In this document: in pieces, positions 1-4,693 of the stretch
Layout: the number at the start of each line of letters is the position of its first letter
How positions within the stretch are numbered: the first letter of the stretch is position 1
Assembly: GCA_031283515.1 (NCBI GenBank)
Contig: JAITBS010000342.1
Span: 1 to 5,557 of the forward strand
Length of the DNA stretch: 5,557 nt
From: Planctomycetaceae bacterium
GTDB lineage: Bacteria; Planctomycetota; Planctomycetia; Pirellulales; Thermoguttaceae
Reading direction: 5' to 3'
Translations under genes and position numbers: made by a program
The notes under the pieces: generated by a model
Seen by the model: the letters and a program-made list of their open reading frames with translations, nothing else
Databases searched by the model: none
Told to the model about the DNA's origin: nothing

Positions 1-57
1 CCAATCCCTAGTTAATTCCGTACAAAATCCGCCGCCAAAAATCAGCACACGCGGAAC

Positions 58-381
58 TTAACCGGAAAGTAGGGGGACACTAGACCTCTCTAGTGTACTA
101 ATACTTCCGACTCGTTCTGGCGGCAGTAAAAACGATATAACCGTTATCGTCCAAACAACGGGCGTAATTTTAATATTTTTCCCAAAACTCCGCAAGACTA
201 AAATCGTTATTTTCAGAGATTTTTTTGTTTTTTTTGAAAAAAGATGTAACCATTTGATATCTAAGGAGTTATCTATTATTTTTATACCATTTTTCCTGTT
301 TGGCAGTAAAATATTTTCATTTTTTCCGATTGAGATTCTTTCATTCCGGCTGATTTTTTGAAACTGTACTGCATTGCCTGT
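58..381 (-). pseudogene. Possible gene remnant: start-less open frame inside the inverted repeat
   Basis: On the minus strand one frame stays open for 107 codons, from just after a TGA at 382-384 to a TAA at 58-60, with no ATG, GTG or TTG to start it. Its first half reads plausibly (for example NRKNGIKIIDNSLDIKW), then it crosses the A-rich tract rc of 220-235. A one-base slip there would instead end the protein at 170-172 with LAEFWEKY. I recognise no family. In DNA this AT-rich a frame of this length can arise by chance, so this is only a weak candidate for a decayed gene. Confidence 0.15.
69..96 (+). repeat. GTAG-preceded hairpin (REP-like, divergent)
   Basis: GTAG at 69-72 is followed by GGGG and then a perfect 8-bp stem (77-84 with 89-96) with a CCTC loop. 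The GTAG-plus-hairpin layout resembles REP sequences, but the stem sequence differs from the other hairpins in this window and the partner copy at 392-409 lacks the GTAG, so membership in that family is doubtful. Confidence 0.35.
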
Positions 382-409
382 TCATGAACAATAGAGAGGT
401 CTAGTGTCC
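75..409. repeat. Segment bounded by an 18-bp perfect inverted repeat
   Basis: GGACACTAGACCTCTCTA at 75-92 recurs as its exact reverse complement at 392-409, about 300 bases away. Each copy can also fold on itself: on the left ACACTAGA (77-84) pairs with TCTAGTGT (89-96) around CCTC; on the right the same stem forms with one mismatch (385-407 area). Such a pair is what a small non-autonomous element or a composite of two inverted hairpin repeats looks like. No transposase is encoded between the ends and I could not find a convincing target duplication outside them. The repeat is certain. Its mobile nature is inferred. Confidence 0.6.
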
Positions 410-462
410 ATATATTTTTATTCTGATTCGGTTTGGTTTGTAAAGAATATTCCGGTTTTAAG

Positions 463-491
463 TTCTGTTTAGTTCTTATTCTTGAACAGAA
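463..491. repeat. 7-bp inverted repeat beyond the small HTH gene
   Basis: TTCTGTT (463-469) and AACAGAA (485-491) form a perfect dyad with a 15-base spacer. It begins six bases beyond the stop codon of the minus-strand HTH reading frame. It could fold in that gene's transcript, but no U-run follows on the minus strand, so it does not look like a standard intrinsic terminator. Confidence 0.3.
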
Positions 492-496
492 AGAAA

Positions 497-658
497 TCAG
501 TTTGACCCATGAAAATCAGGGATTTCTTCACTTCTAAGTTGATAATCTTCCTTGAGTAACTTGGAGGCGTATCTTAATGAAATCCCGACTTTTTCACTAA
601 TCTTTTTGATCGACCAACCCTCATTTCGGTGCAAATTCGGGTGACTTTTTGCCGTCAT
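497..658 (-). CDS. Small helix-turn-helix-like protein, 53 aa
   Basis: This short frame starts at ATG 658-656 and ends in TGA at 499-497. Residues 14-39 read as a classic helix-turn-helix: EGWSIKKISEKV (first helix), GIS (turn) and LRYASKLLKED (recognition helix). The W-S-I-x-x-I-x-x-x-x-G-I-S pattern is typical of homeodomain-like DNA-binding heads of transposases, resolvases and small regulators. The tail EEIPDFHGSN carries no further recognisable domain. An in-frame TGA lies directly before the ATG and no good Shine-Dalgarno site is visible, so the piece may be the surviving DNA-binding fragment of a longer protein rather than a complete gene. The surrounding DNA is rich in inverted repeats, which would fit a mobile-element remnant. 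The HTH reading comes from sequence pattern only; function and target are unknown. Confidence 0.45.
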   Translation of the reverse strand: MTAKSHPNLHRNEGWSIKKISEKVGISLRYASKLLKEDYQLRSEEIPDFHGSN

Positions 659-909
659 TCAACACGATAAGTCGTATCTCTAAAATGAATGTCACTGTCG
701 ATAAAATTTTATAACGCACTGACAATGTGGTCTGTTTCAAAGAAAGAGAATTTAGGAAAAATAAAATTTTACTTAAACGTTGGATTTTATATTTTTTTGT
801 TTTCCTAAAATTCATATTTTATGTATTTATACTTGCAGAAATAAAAAAATTCACCGACAGTGCTATTGAAGTGAGAATTGGATTTGTTTTAAATTTTATA
901 AATCGTTAT
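659..909. other. AT-rich spacer, no gene seen
   Basis: Only short frames with weak starts and low-complexity F/K/I-rich translations occur here on both strands, and none has a ribosome site. I see no clear hairpin or repeat until the MITE-like element begins at 910. Confidence 0.5.
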
Positions 910-957
910 TAATATATTCAGTGGAATTTTTATTTGAAACACCGAAAAAGCGAAAAA

Positions 958-983
958 GGTAGGCAATGTTTCGCAGAAACATT
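958..983 (+). repeat. REP-like hairpin 1a (GTAG on the left)
   Basis: GGTAGGC (958-964) leads into an 8-bp perfect stem, AATGTTTC (965-972) with GAAACATT (976-983), and a GCA loop. It is the inverted counterpart of the hairpin at 1090-1114; together they give the head-to-head arrangement known from bacterial interspersed mosaic elements. Confidence 0.6.
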
Positions 984-1089
984 TTAAACAATACGGCGAT
1001 AGCCGACTTGCCCCTGTTTATGGACGGAAATGAAAAACCAACTGTGTACAACACCATAACAAAACCAACCGTTGCGGCCATAGGTGAAA

Positions 1090-1114
1090 ACCTTTCGGCG
1101 AAAGGTCGCCTACC
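1090..1114 (-). repeat. REP-like hairpin 1b (CTAC on the right)
   Basis: ACCTTTCG (1090-1097) and CGAAAGGT (1099-1106) form an 8-bp stem around a single G (in practice a GGC loop closed by seven pairs), followed by CGCCTACC. Read on the minus strand this is GTAGGCG plus hairpin. Nearly the same sequence occurs at 4590-4612. Confidence 0.65.
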
Positions 1115-1225
1115 TTGTAATTGCCAACTGTAAACAAATTCAAAAATATTCCACTGATATATTACCAAAATTAACAGTTACTACCTATTTTATTTTTGTA
1201 ATTATTCTGTAAAATTTTTATAGAT

Positions 1226-1251
1226 AACTTTTCGGAAAAAAGTTACCTACC
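1226..1251 (-). repeat. REP-like hairpin 3, just upstream of the PKD gene
   Basis: AACTTTT (1226-1232) pairs with AAAAGTT (1238-1244) around CGGAA, followed by ACCTACC. On the minus strand it reads GTAGGTAACTTTT, like the other GTAG hairpins but AT-richer and without recognisable terminal repeats around it. It lies 86 bases before the preferred start of the PKD gene and would be in its leader if the promoter lies further left, for example near the TAAAAT at 1210-1215. Confidence 0.5.
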
Positions 1252-1324
1252 TTTTGATTTTCATTTGTAAATAAATTAATATGAAAATTCCATTGAATAA
1301 TTACAAATTGTTTAAAACTTTTTT

Positions 1325-1330
1325 GAGGAG
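1325..1330 (+). promoter_or_regulatory. Shine-Dalgarno site deciding the PKD gene start
   Basis: GAGGAG ends seven bases before ATG 1338-1340, close to ideal spacing. The alternative in-frame ATG at 1281 has no such site (only AT-rich sequence before it), so 1338 is preferred. Confidence 0.7.
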
Positions 1331-1337
1331 TTTCCCA

Positions 1338-3605
1338 ATGTTACGAAGTTTATTTTTTGTTCTGTTCCTGTTTACTCAAACTGTGGTGACGGCACAATCT
1401 TATAATATTGCCGGCGGTTTCTATCTTGCCATGCGGGAAGTTGATGCGCCGAGCGGGAAAAATGTAATTGTTACGCAGTTCCTGCATCAAGGGCTTATCA
1501 ATCTTGCGTCGAAAAATGTTGATTCGCGGATAGAAAACGCCGGAAAAACAGTTCTTGTAACAACTCGTTCCAAAAAACCGGTTCCGTTCAAAATCCTTCA
1601 ACTCGGTCCCGGTGACTTTTGCCGATTGGCAATACAAACAGAAGACAAAATCAATTCTTATAACATTTATTACGGTGTTCCTGAGGATAAATCGCCAAAC
1701 AATGTTCAAGTTCCTGCGTGGACAAACACGGATGGTCTGCTCATGGAAACTCGGCATCTCGAAAGCCATTTCAATATGGATGATTTTGACGCTGTTAAAA
1801 AAGCCTTTGAACTGTCGAAAAAACCAATCGGAGCGGATTATGTTAAAAATGTACACCACGGTTATAATCCCTTCACTCTGCGCCGCGAACCATTTCTCAC
1901 ACGCTATTCCGGTAATTTAAACGTTACAGTTGGAGGAAAATACGCCTTGCTTACATCTTCCCATCATTGTAGTTTTCTTTTAATCGACGGTAAGGTTGTT
2001 GCCTCACATCCTGGCCGGCATGGACGATCCGGACAAGCAAGACCGGAACTTATTAAATTTATAAACCTTGCTCAAGGTAAACATCAGTTCGAATATTATC
2101 ATGCTACCGGTGATGAAAATGCCAGTATGATTGTTGTTTGGGAACTGAACCCAGAGGAAAAACCAAAAAAATTAACATTAATTCCTGAAGAGGCTTTTCA
2201 AAACAATAATATTGTTCGTGTTCCGGCTGGAGCTGTTAGTTTTGCCAACAAATCCGGTTCGCCGGATTTTGTGTATCAGGTTGTTGGAAGTGTTCCCTTA
2301 CCGGACAACGATCAGCCGCTAATTTCCGTACAGTTTCAGAATAGATCGGCAGGACTTGCCGCACGAGGGAAATTGATTTGGTCTTTTGGTGATGGTCAAA
2401 CCAGTGAAGAACCTTCACCAAATCATATTTATCTTAAACCAGGGATTTATTCTGTTGAACTGGTTTCGGATACTGCTTCGCAACATCTTTCGGCAATAAA
2501 CCGAATTGAAATTGACCAACCGGCAATTCCGGCAGACCCCAAAAATCCACCAACCCTAAATCAATATCTGACTGTTTTGGAAAAATACGAAACAACAAAA
2601 CTTGACGCAGATTCATTGCTCCAATTAATTGAAGTTTATCGTGCGAAAATTGATTCGATTCTGAACCCGACAGAAGCAGAATTAATTGCCGATGAAAACG
2701 CGATGATGGAAGGAACGGACAAAGAAAAGAACCCCAAAACAAAACCGCAAACTCCACAACGGCAAGATGTTGTCAAACTTGAACAAGTTACGAAATACCG
2801 TCGGCTCATTGCGGAAACTGTTCGGTCGGCATTGGCGGACAATCCGAATTTTAAGGGCGATAATTCTATTTACAAACTTGCTTTGTTTGCGGGAGAAATT
2901 GCGCGGGATTACCTGCTTGATTGGAAACTGGCTGGTCAAATTTATGTTGCAGCGGCTCAAAAATTGATGTTCAACGATTTTGCTGCTGAATGTTATGCGT
3001 TGGCGGCGGACGTATCGCTTGATATGCTGAACAAAACGGCTGCTAAAAAATTCATCGAGTCCGCAGAAAAAAAAGTTTCAAAAAACGGTAAAAGTCAGTC
3101 CATTTGTACGTTTTATCGGGTCAAGGGAGAATATCTTGCGGAGATTGGTCAAGGTGTGGAAGCTCAACAAGCTTTGATAAAAGCAAACGAAGTAAAAGAT
3201 GAAGGGCATTTTCAATATACAGAACAGGTTGCGTTACAAGGTTCTGCGAGTCGAAGTGTTGAGACATTTTTGCGGGAAAAGAATTATGATCGGGTGATTG
3301 AGGCGATTCGGACTTGGCAACGCGAATATCCGGCGGCATCTTATGAGGGATTTATTTCGTTGTTGATGGCGAGATATTGGGTTGGGCGTGAAAAATATCC
3401 TCAAGCGGCGGCTCTTGCCGACAGACAATTATCATTGAACCCGAACTCTCCGTATATTGATGAACTTTTATTGGTTGCTGCCGAAGCCCAAGAAAAGGCT
3501 GGAAACAAAAATGCCGCCCAAGCATATCTCCGTTCATTGATCAAAGATTACCCCGGCAGCCCATTTGTTACGGATGCTAAAAAACAACTCAAAAATCTGG
3601 AATAA
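1338..3605 (+). CDS. Exported protein with PA14-like region, PKD domain and C-terminal TPR-like repeats (755 aa)
   Basis: Starting at ATG 1338 the protein opens with a textbook Sec signal peptide (MLRSLFFVLFLF, then TVVTAQ with likely cleavage near residues 18-20). An in-frame ATG at 1281 would add 19 residues but lacks a ribosome site. Residues ~191-268 resemble a PA14-type beta fold: GGKYALLTSSHHCSFLLIDGK, then HQFEYYHATGDENASMIVVW. Residues ~328-377 are a PKD domain with the hallmark WSFGDG (348-353) and HIYLKPGIYSVEL. A charged, proline-rich linker (~458-478) leads to an all-helical half (~480-755) with TPR-like pairs, such as NYDRVIEAIRTWQREYP and AAQAYLRSLIKDYPGSPF. TPR ends of this type resemble BamD/YbgF-like periplasmic proteins. 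It likely acts outside the cytoplasmic membrane in binding or assembly. No catalytic motif is visible, so enzyme activity is not claimed. It faces the minus-strand gene at 3732 and appears to be monocistronic. Confidence 0.9.
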   Translation: MLRSLFFVLFLFTQTVVTAQSYNIAGGFYLAMREVDAPSGKNVIVTQFLHQGLINLASKNVDSRIENAGKTVLVTTRSKKPVPFKILQLGPGDFCRLAIQTEDKINSYNIYYGVPEDKSPNNVQVPAWTNTDGLLMETRHLESHFNMDDFDAVKKAFELSKKPIGADYVKNVHHGYNPFTLRREPFLTRYSGNLNVTVGGKYALLTSSHHCSFLLIDGKVVASHPGRHGRSGQARPELIKFINLAQGKHQFEYYHATGDENASMIVVWELNPEEKPKKLTLIPEEAFQNNNIVRVPAGAVSFANKSGSPDFVYQVVGSVPLPDNDQPLISVQFQNRSAGLAARGKLIWSFGDGQTSEEPSPNHIYLKPGIYSVELVSDTASQHLSAINRIEIDQPAIPADPKNPPTLNQYLTVLEKYETTKLDADSLLQLIEVYRAKIDSILNPTEAELIADENAMMEGTDKEKNPKTKPQTPQRQDVVKLEQVTKYRRLIAETVRSALADNPNFKGDNSIYKLALFAGEIARDYLLDWKLAGQIYVAAAQKLMFNDFAAECYALAADVSLDMLNKTAAKKFIESAEKKVSKNGKSQSICTFYRVKGEYLAEIGQGVEAQQALIKANEVKDEGHFQYTEQVALQGSASRSVETFLREKNYDRVIEAIRTWQREYPAASYEGFISLLMARYWVGREKYPQAAALADRQLSLNPNSPYIDELLLVAAEAQEKAGNKNAAQAYLRSLIKDYPGSPFVTDAKKQLKNLE
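2250..2269 (+). other. Intragenic hairpin with UUCG loop
   Basis: AAATCCGG (2250-2257) and CCGGATTT (2262-2269) form a perfect 8-bp stem around TTCG, followed by TTG. It encodes NKSGSPDF, in the linker between the PA14-like and PKD parts. It may be chance, or a pause or stability element in the mRNA. Confidence 0.35.
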
Positions 3606-3731
3606 AATACATAATTATGCTGTGAAAGGGAGCAATCCCATTCCATGTAGATTGTTGATATTTTATAAGTCTTTTTATTTTCAGGTGTTATAAAAATGAC
3701 TGATTTTCGTTTTTTCAAAATATATTAGCAG
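3606..3731. other. Convergent spacer between the PKD gene and the minus-strand paralogue
   Basis: Both flanking genes end here. A short GGGA-GCAA-TCCC hairpin (3628-3639) lies 23 bases after the PKD stop, but only four pairs form and no U-run follows, so it is a poor terminator. TGACTG (3697-3702) and CAGTCA (3729-3734) form a loose dyad around T-rich sequence. No convincing intrinsic terminator is visible for either gene. Confidence 0.4.
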
Positions 3732-4307
3732 TCAGAGTCTTGGTATTTCCGATGCCAAGACATCTATTCGGCTTATTTGAGTAATATTCACTTTTTCAAT
3801 AAGTCTTGCAGTTAAAGTCGCAGTTGACGAATGAAGAACCCTTCGTTTACTTATAAAAAACTCTTCTTTTGCCATAATTCTCGGATCATCAAAAATATTT
3901 TCAGCTCCACCTATTACTTTTCCCTCTTTATCATAGACCGTCAGAAAAATTTTCATTTTACGATTAGGGCTTTCTTTTCCTGTGAAGGTAAAAGCAATCA
4001 TTACATTATCGTGATATTTTCCCTCGTCAAGGATTAATGTTTCTAATTTGAAATCTGAAGCAAGTTTATTTAAATCTTCACGTCCTAAATCTTTTGGTCG
4101 AAAATTACCGTATTCTTTGAATGGACCGTCGATGGATATCTCAGTTGGAGCCAATGCGTTTGAGGATTTTGATCTTCGGTAAACGATCTGTAATCCTGTT
4201 ACGGCGACCAAAACACCAACCGCCGTGATTTGAAACATTTTACGGCGTGTTATCCAAGACGATTTGTCTTCGGGAATAACTTCTACATTTTTAGAATCAT
4301 TTTCCAT
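3732..4307 (-). CDS. Membrane-anchored twin-arginine protein A, paralogue of the gene at 4694-5323 (191 aa)
   Basis: The chosen start is ATG 4307-4305, with AGGAG eight bases upstream. A GTG at 4394 would only add an unlikely N-terminus. Residues 1-20 are polar. TRRKMFQ (20-26) resembles a twin-arginine motif (RRx followed by two hydrophobics) and ~26-43 is one membrane helix, followed directly by the basic patch YRRSK. No AxA-type cleavage site follows, so it probably stays anchored. Residues ~52-191 form a small domain, probably beta-rich: DNVMIAFTFTGKESPNRKMK, then IFLTVYDKEGKVIGG. This PNRxxKxxLxxYDKEG segment is matched in the neighbouring paralogue. I recognise no named family and no catalytic residues. 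A ligand-binding or scaffold role outside the membrane is only a guess. It is separated from its paralogue by 386 bases, so it probably has its own promoter. Confidence 0.85.
   Translation of the reverse strand: MENDSKNVEVIPEDKSSWITRRKMFQITAVGVLVAVTGLQIVYRRSKSSNALAPTEISIDGPFKEYGNFRPKDLGREDLNKLASDFKLETLILDEGKYHDNVMIAFTFTGKESPNRKMKIFLTVYDKEGKVIGGAENIFDDPRIMAKEEFFISKRRVLHSSTATLTARLIEKVNITQISRIDVLASEIPRL
3737..3761 (-). terminator. Stem-loop over the last codons of the 191-aa gene (weak terminator candidate)
   Basis: GTCTTGGTAT (3737-3746) pairs with ATGCCAAGAC (3752-3761) over ten positions, one a G-U type pair, with a five-base loop. On the minus strand it ends two bases before the TGA (3734-3732), so it covers the last nine sense codons except the final one. 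Downstream sequence is AT-rich but lacks a clean U-run, so termination is uncertain; protection of the mRNA 3' end is an alternative. Confidence 0.3.
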
Positions 4308-4315
4308 TGTTATTT

Positions 4316-4320
4316 CTCCT
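4316..4320 (-). promoter_or_regulatory. Shine-Dalgarno site of protein A
   Basis: On the minus strand AGGAG is followed by eight bases and then ATG 4307-4305. This decides the start against the longer GTG-initiated frame. Confidence 0.7.
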
Positions 4321-4358
4321 AAAAAAAGTAACCGTTCATGGGCATTGTAATGATTTTG

Positions 4359-4382
4359 TTTGATAGTGATAGTTTTATCAAA
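4359..4382. promoter_or_regulatory. Dyad TTTGATA-N10-TATCAAA
   Basis: A perfect 7-bp inverted repeat 52-75 bases upstream of the protein A start. Its position would suit an operator or a 5' UTR hairpin. No regulator is identified. Confidence 0.3.
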
Positions 4383-4415
4383 TACAATAAACACAATAAA
4401 ATCTTAATAAATTGT

Positions 4416-4444
4416 CATAACATATTGATATTGATAATGTTATG
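4416..4444. promoter_or_regulatory. Dyad CATAACAT-N13-ATGTTATG
   Basis: A perfect 8-bp inverted repeat. Its spacer contains the direct repeat TTGATA TTGATA. It lies 109-137 bases upstream of the protein A start, a typical place for a promoter-proximal operator. The binding protein is unknown. Confidence 0.35.
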
Positions 4445-4458
4445 TCATTCTTTATATT

Positions 4459-4479
4459 TGTTCGATATTTAAACGAACA
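4459..4479. promoter_or_regulatory. Dyad TGTTCG-N9-CGAACA
   Basis: A perfect 6-bp inverted repeat around an AT-rich centre. The half-sites resemble those of the Gram-positive LexA box but in the opposite order and with a different spacer, so it is not called an SOS box. Confidence 0.3.
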
Positions 4480-4519
4480 TTAAAAACGACGTAACAAATG
4501 AAACGATAATATTAAATTA

Positions 4520-4660
4520 TATCTATTCAGTAGGTAACCTCTCTTTACGAACAGCAAAACCTGTCATCATTACAGATTAACCGTTACAACCTTTCGGTGA
4601 AAGATCGCCTACTGTAAAAATATTGTTTACCATAAAAATAAAATCACTACTGAATAGATA
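4520..4660. mobile_element. MITE-like element 2 (141 bp) between the two paralogous genes
   Basis: TATCTATTCAGTAG (4520-4533) is repeated as its exact reverse complement CTACTGAATAGATA (4647-4660). ATTAAAT lies just outside on both sides (4511-4517 and 4662-4668) in direct orientation and may be a target duplication, although the offsets from the tips differ by one base. The interior holds a GTAG-type hairpin (4591-4612) and an AACCGTT block (4579-4585) that match element 1, while the larger GC-rich core of element 1 is missing. It carries no gene. It begins 33 bases beyond the stop codon of protein B. Confidence 0.65.
4590..4612 (-). repeat. REP-like hairpin 2 (CTAC on the right)
   Basis: CTTTC (4591-4595) pairs with GAAAG (4599-4603) around GGT, followed by ATCGCCTAC. 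It differs from hairpin 1b at 1090-1114 at only two positions in the ACCTTTCG-to-GCCTAC stretch. One change keeps pairing as a wobble and the other opens a pair. Confidence 0.6.
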
Positions 4661-4693
4661 CATTAAATTTTGTATTAAAAAAGATACACGGTG

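Larger units (their letters stand above)
1..496. other. Non-coding left region without a convincing gene
   Basis: I find no start-codon-led gene with a ribosome site here and no tRNA or rRNA. The first ~160 bases are noticeably richer in G+C than the following AT-rich part, which could mark the decayed end of something lying to the left. The recognisable structure is the inverted repeat pair at 75-92 and 392-409, a small dyad (ACGATA 132-137 with TATCGT 145-150), a long T-rich tract at 220-235 and a dyad at 463-491. Confidence 0.5.
910..1164. mobile_element. MITE-like element 1 (255 bp) with terminal inverted repeats and paired REP-like hairpins
   Basis: The left end TAATATATTCAGTGGAAT (910-927) matches the reverse complement of the right end ATTCCACTGATATATTA (1148-1164) with a single one-base indel. 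Taking TCAGTGG as the true tip, TATAT abuts it on both sides and could be a short target duplication, though it also forms part of the palindrome. Inside lie two inverted GTAG-type hairpins (958-983 and 1090-1114) and a small CGGC/GCCG hairpin (994-1005). The interior is richer in G+C than the surrounding spacer. No transposase is present, so it would have to be moved by an enzyme encoded elsewhere. It shares the tip TATTCAGTRG, an AACCGTT block (1067-1073) and a GTAG hairpin with the element at 4520-4660, which supports one related family. Confidence 0.65.
4308..4519. other. Leader and upstream region of protein A with several dyads
   Basis: No gene is present. The stretch is very AT-rich and carries three separate inverted repeats (4359-4382, 4416-4444, 4459-4479) upstream of protein A. 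I could not assign clear -35/-10 boxes because AT-rich near-matches occur throughout. Confidence 0.45.

Noticed and set aside
91..108. GTACTAAT-like string reminiscent of the 3' end of 23S rRNA
   Set aside because: Only a few bases match and the rest of the flanking sequence does not look like rRNA. It coincides with the hairpin of the inverted repeat.
621..815. 64-codon minus-strand frame overlapping the small HTH gene
   Set aside because: It shares DNA with the HTH frame but in another phase; the translation is low-complexity and the HTH frame is far more protein-like.
727..912. 61-codon plus-strand frame (GTG start) with hydrophobic F/I/K-rich translation
   Set aside because: The start is weak, there is no SD site, and the composition is what AT-rich non-coding DNA yields. 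Its end runs into the left terminal repeat of element 1.
1350..1859. 169-codon minus-strand open frame inside the PKD gene
   Set aside because: It is antisense to well-supported coding sequence, has no ribosome site and reads without recognisable domain.
4459..4479. SOS (LexA/DinR) box
   Set aside because: The half-sites are in the order GTTCG then CGAAC with nine bases between, opposite to the CGAAC-N4-GTTCG arrangement of the known box.
4676..4693. Intrinsic terminator for protein B
   Set aside because: A run of six Ts follows the stop on the minus strand, but the preceding ACACCGTGT can form only three or four pairs with almost no loop.
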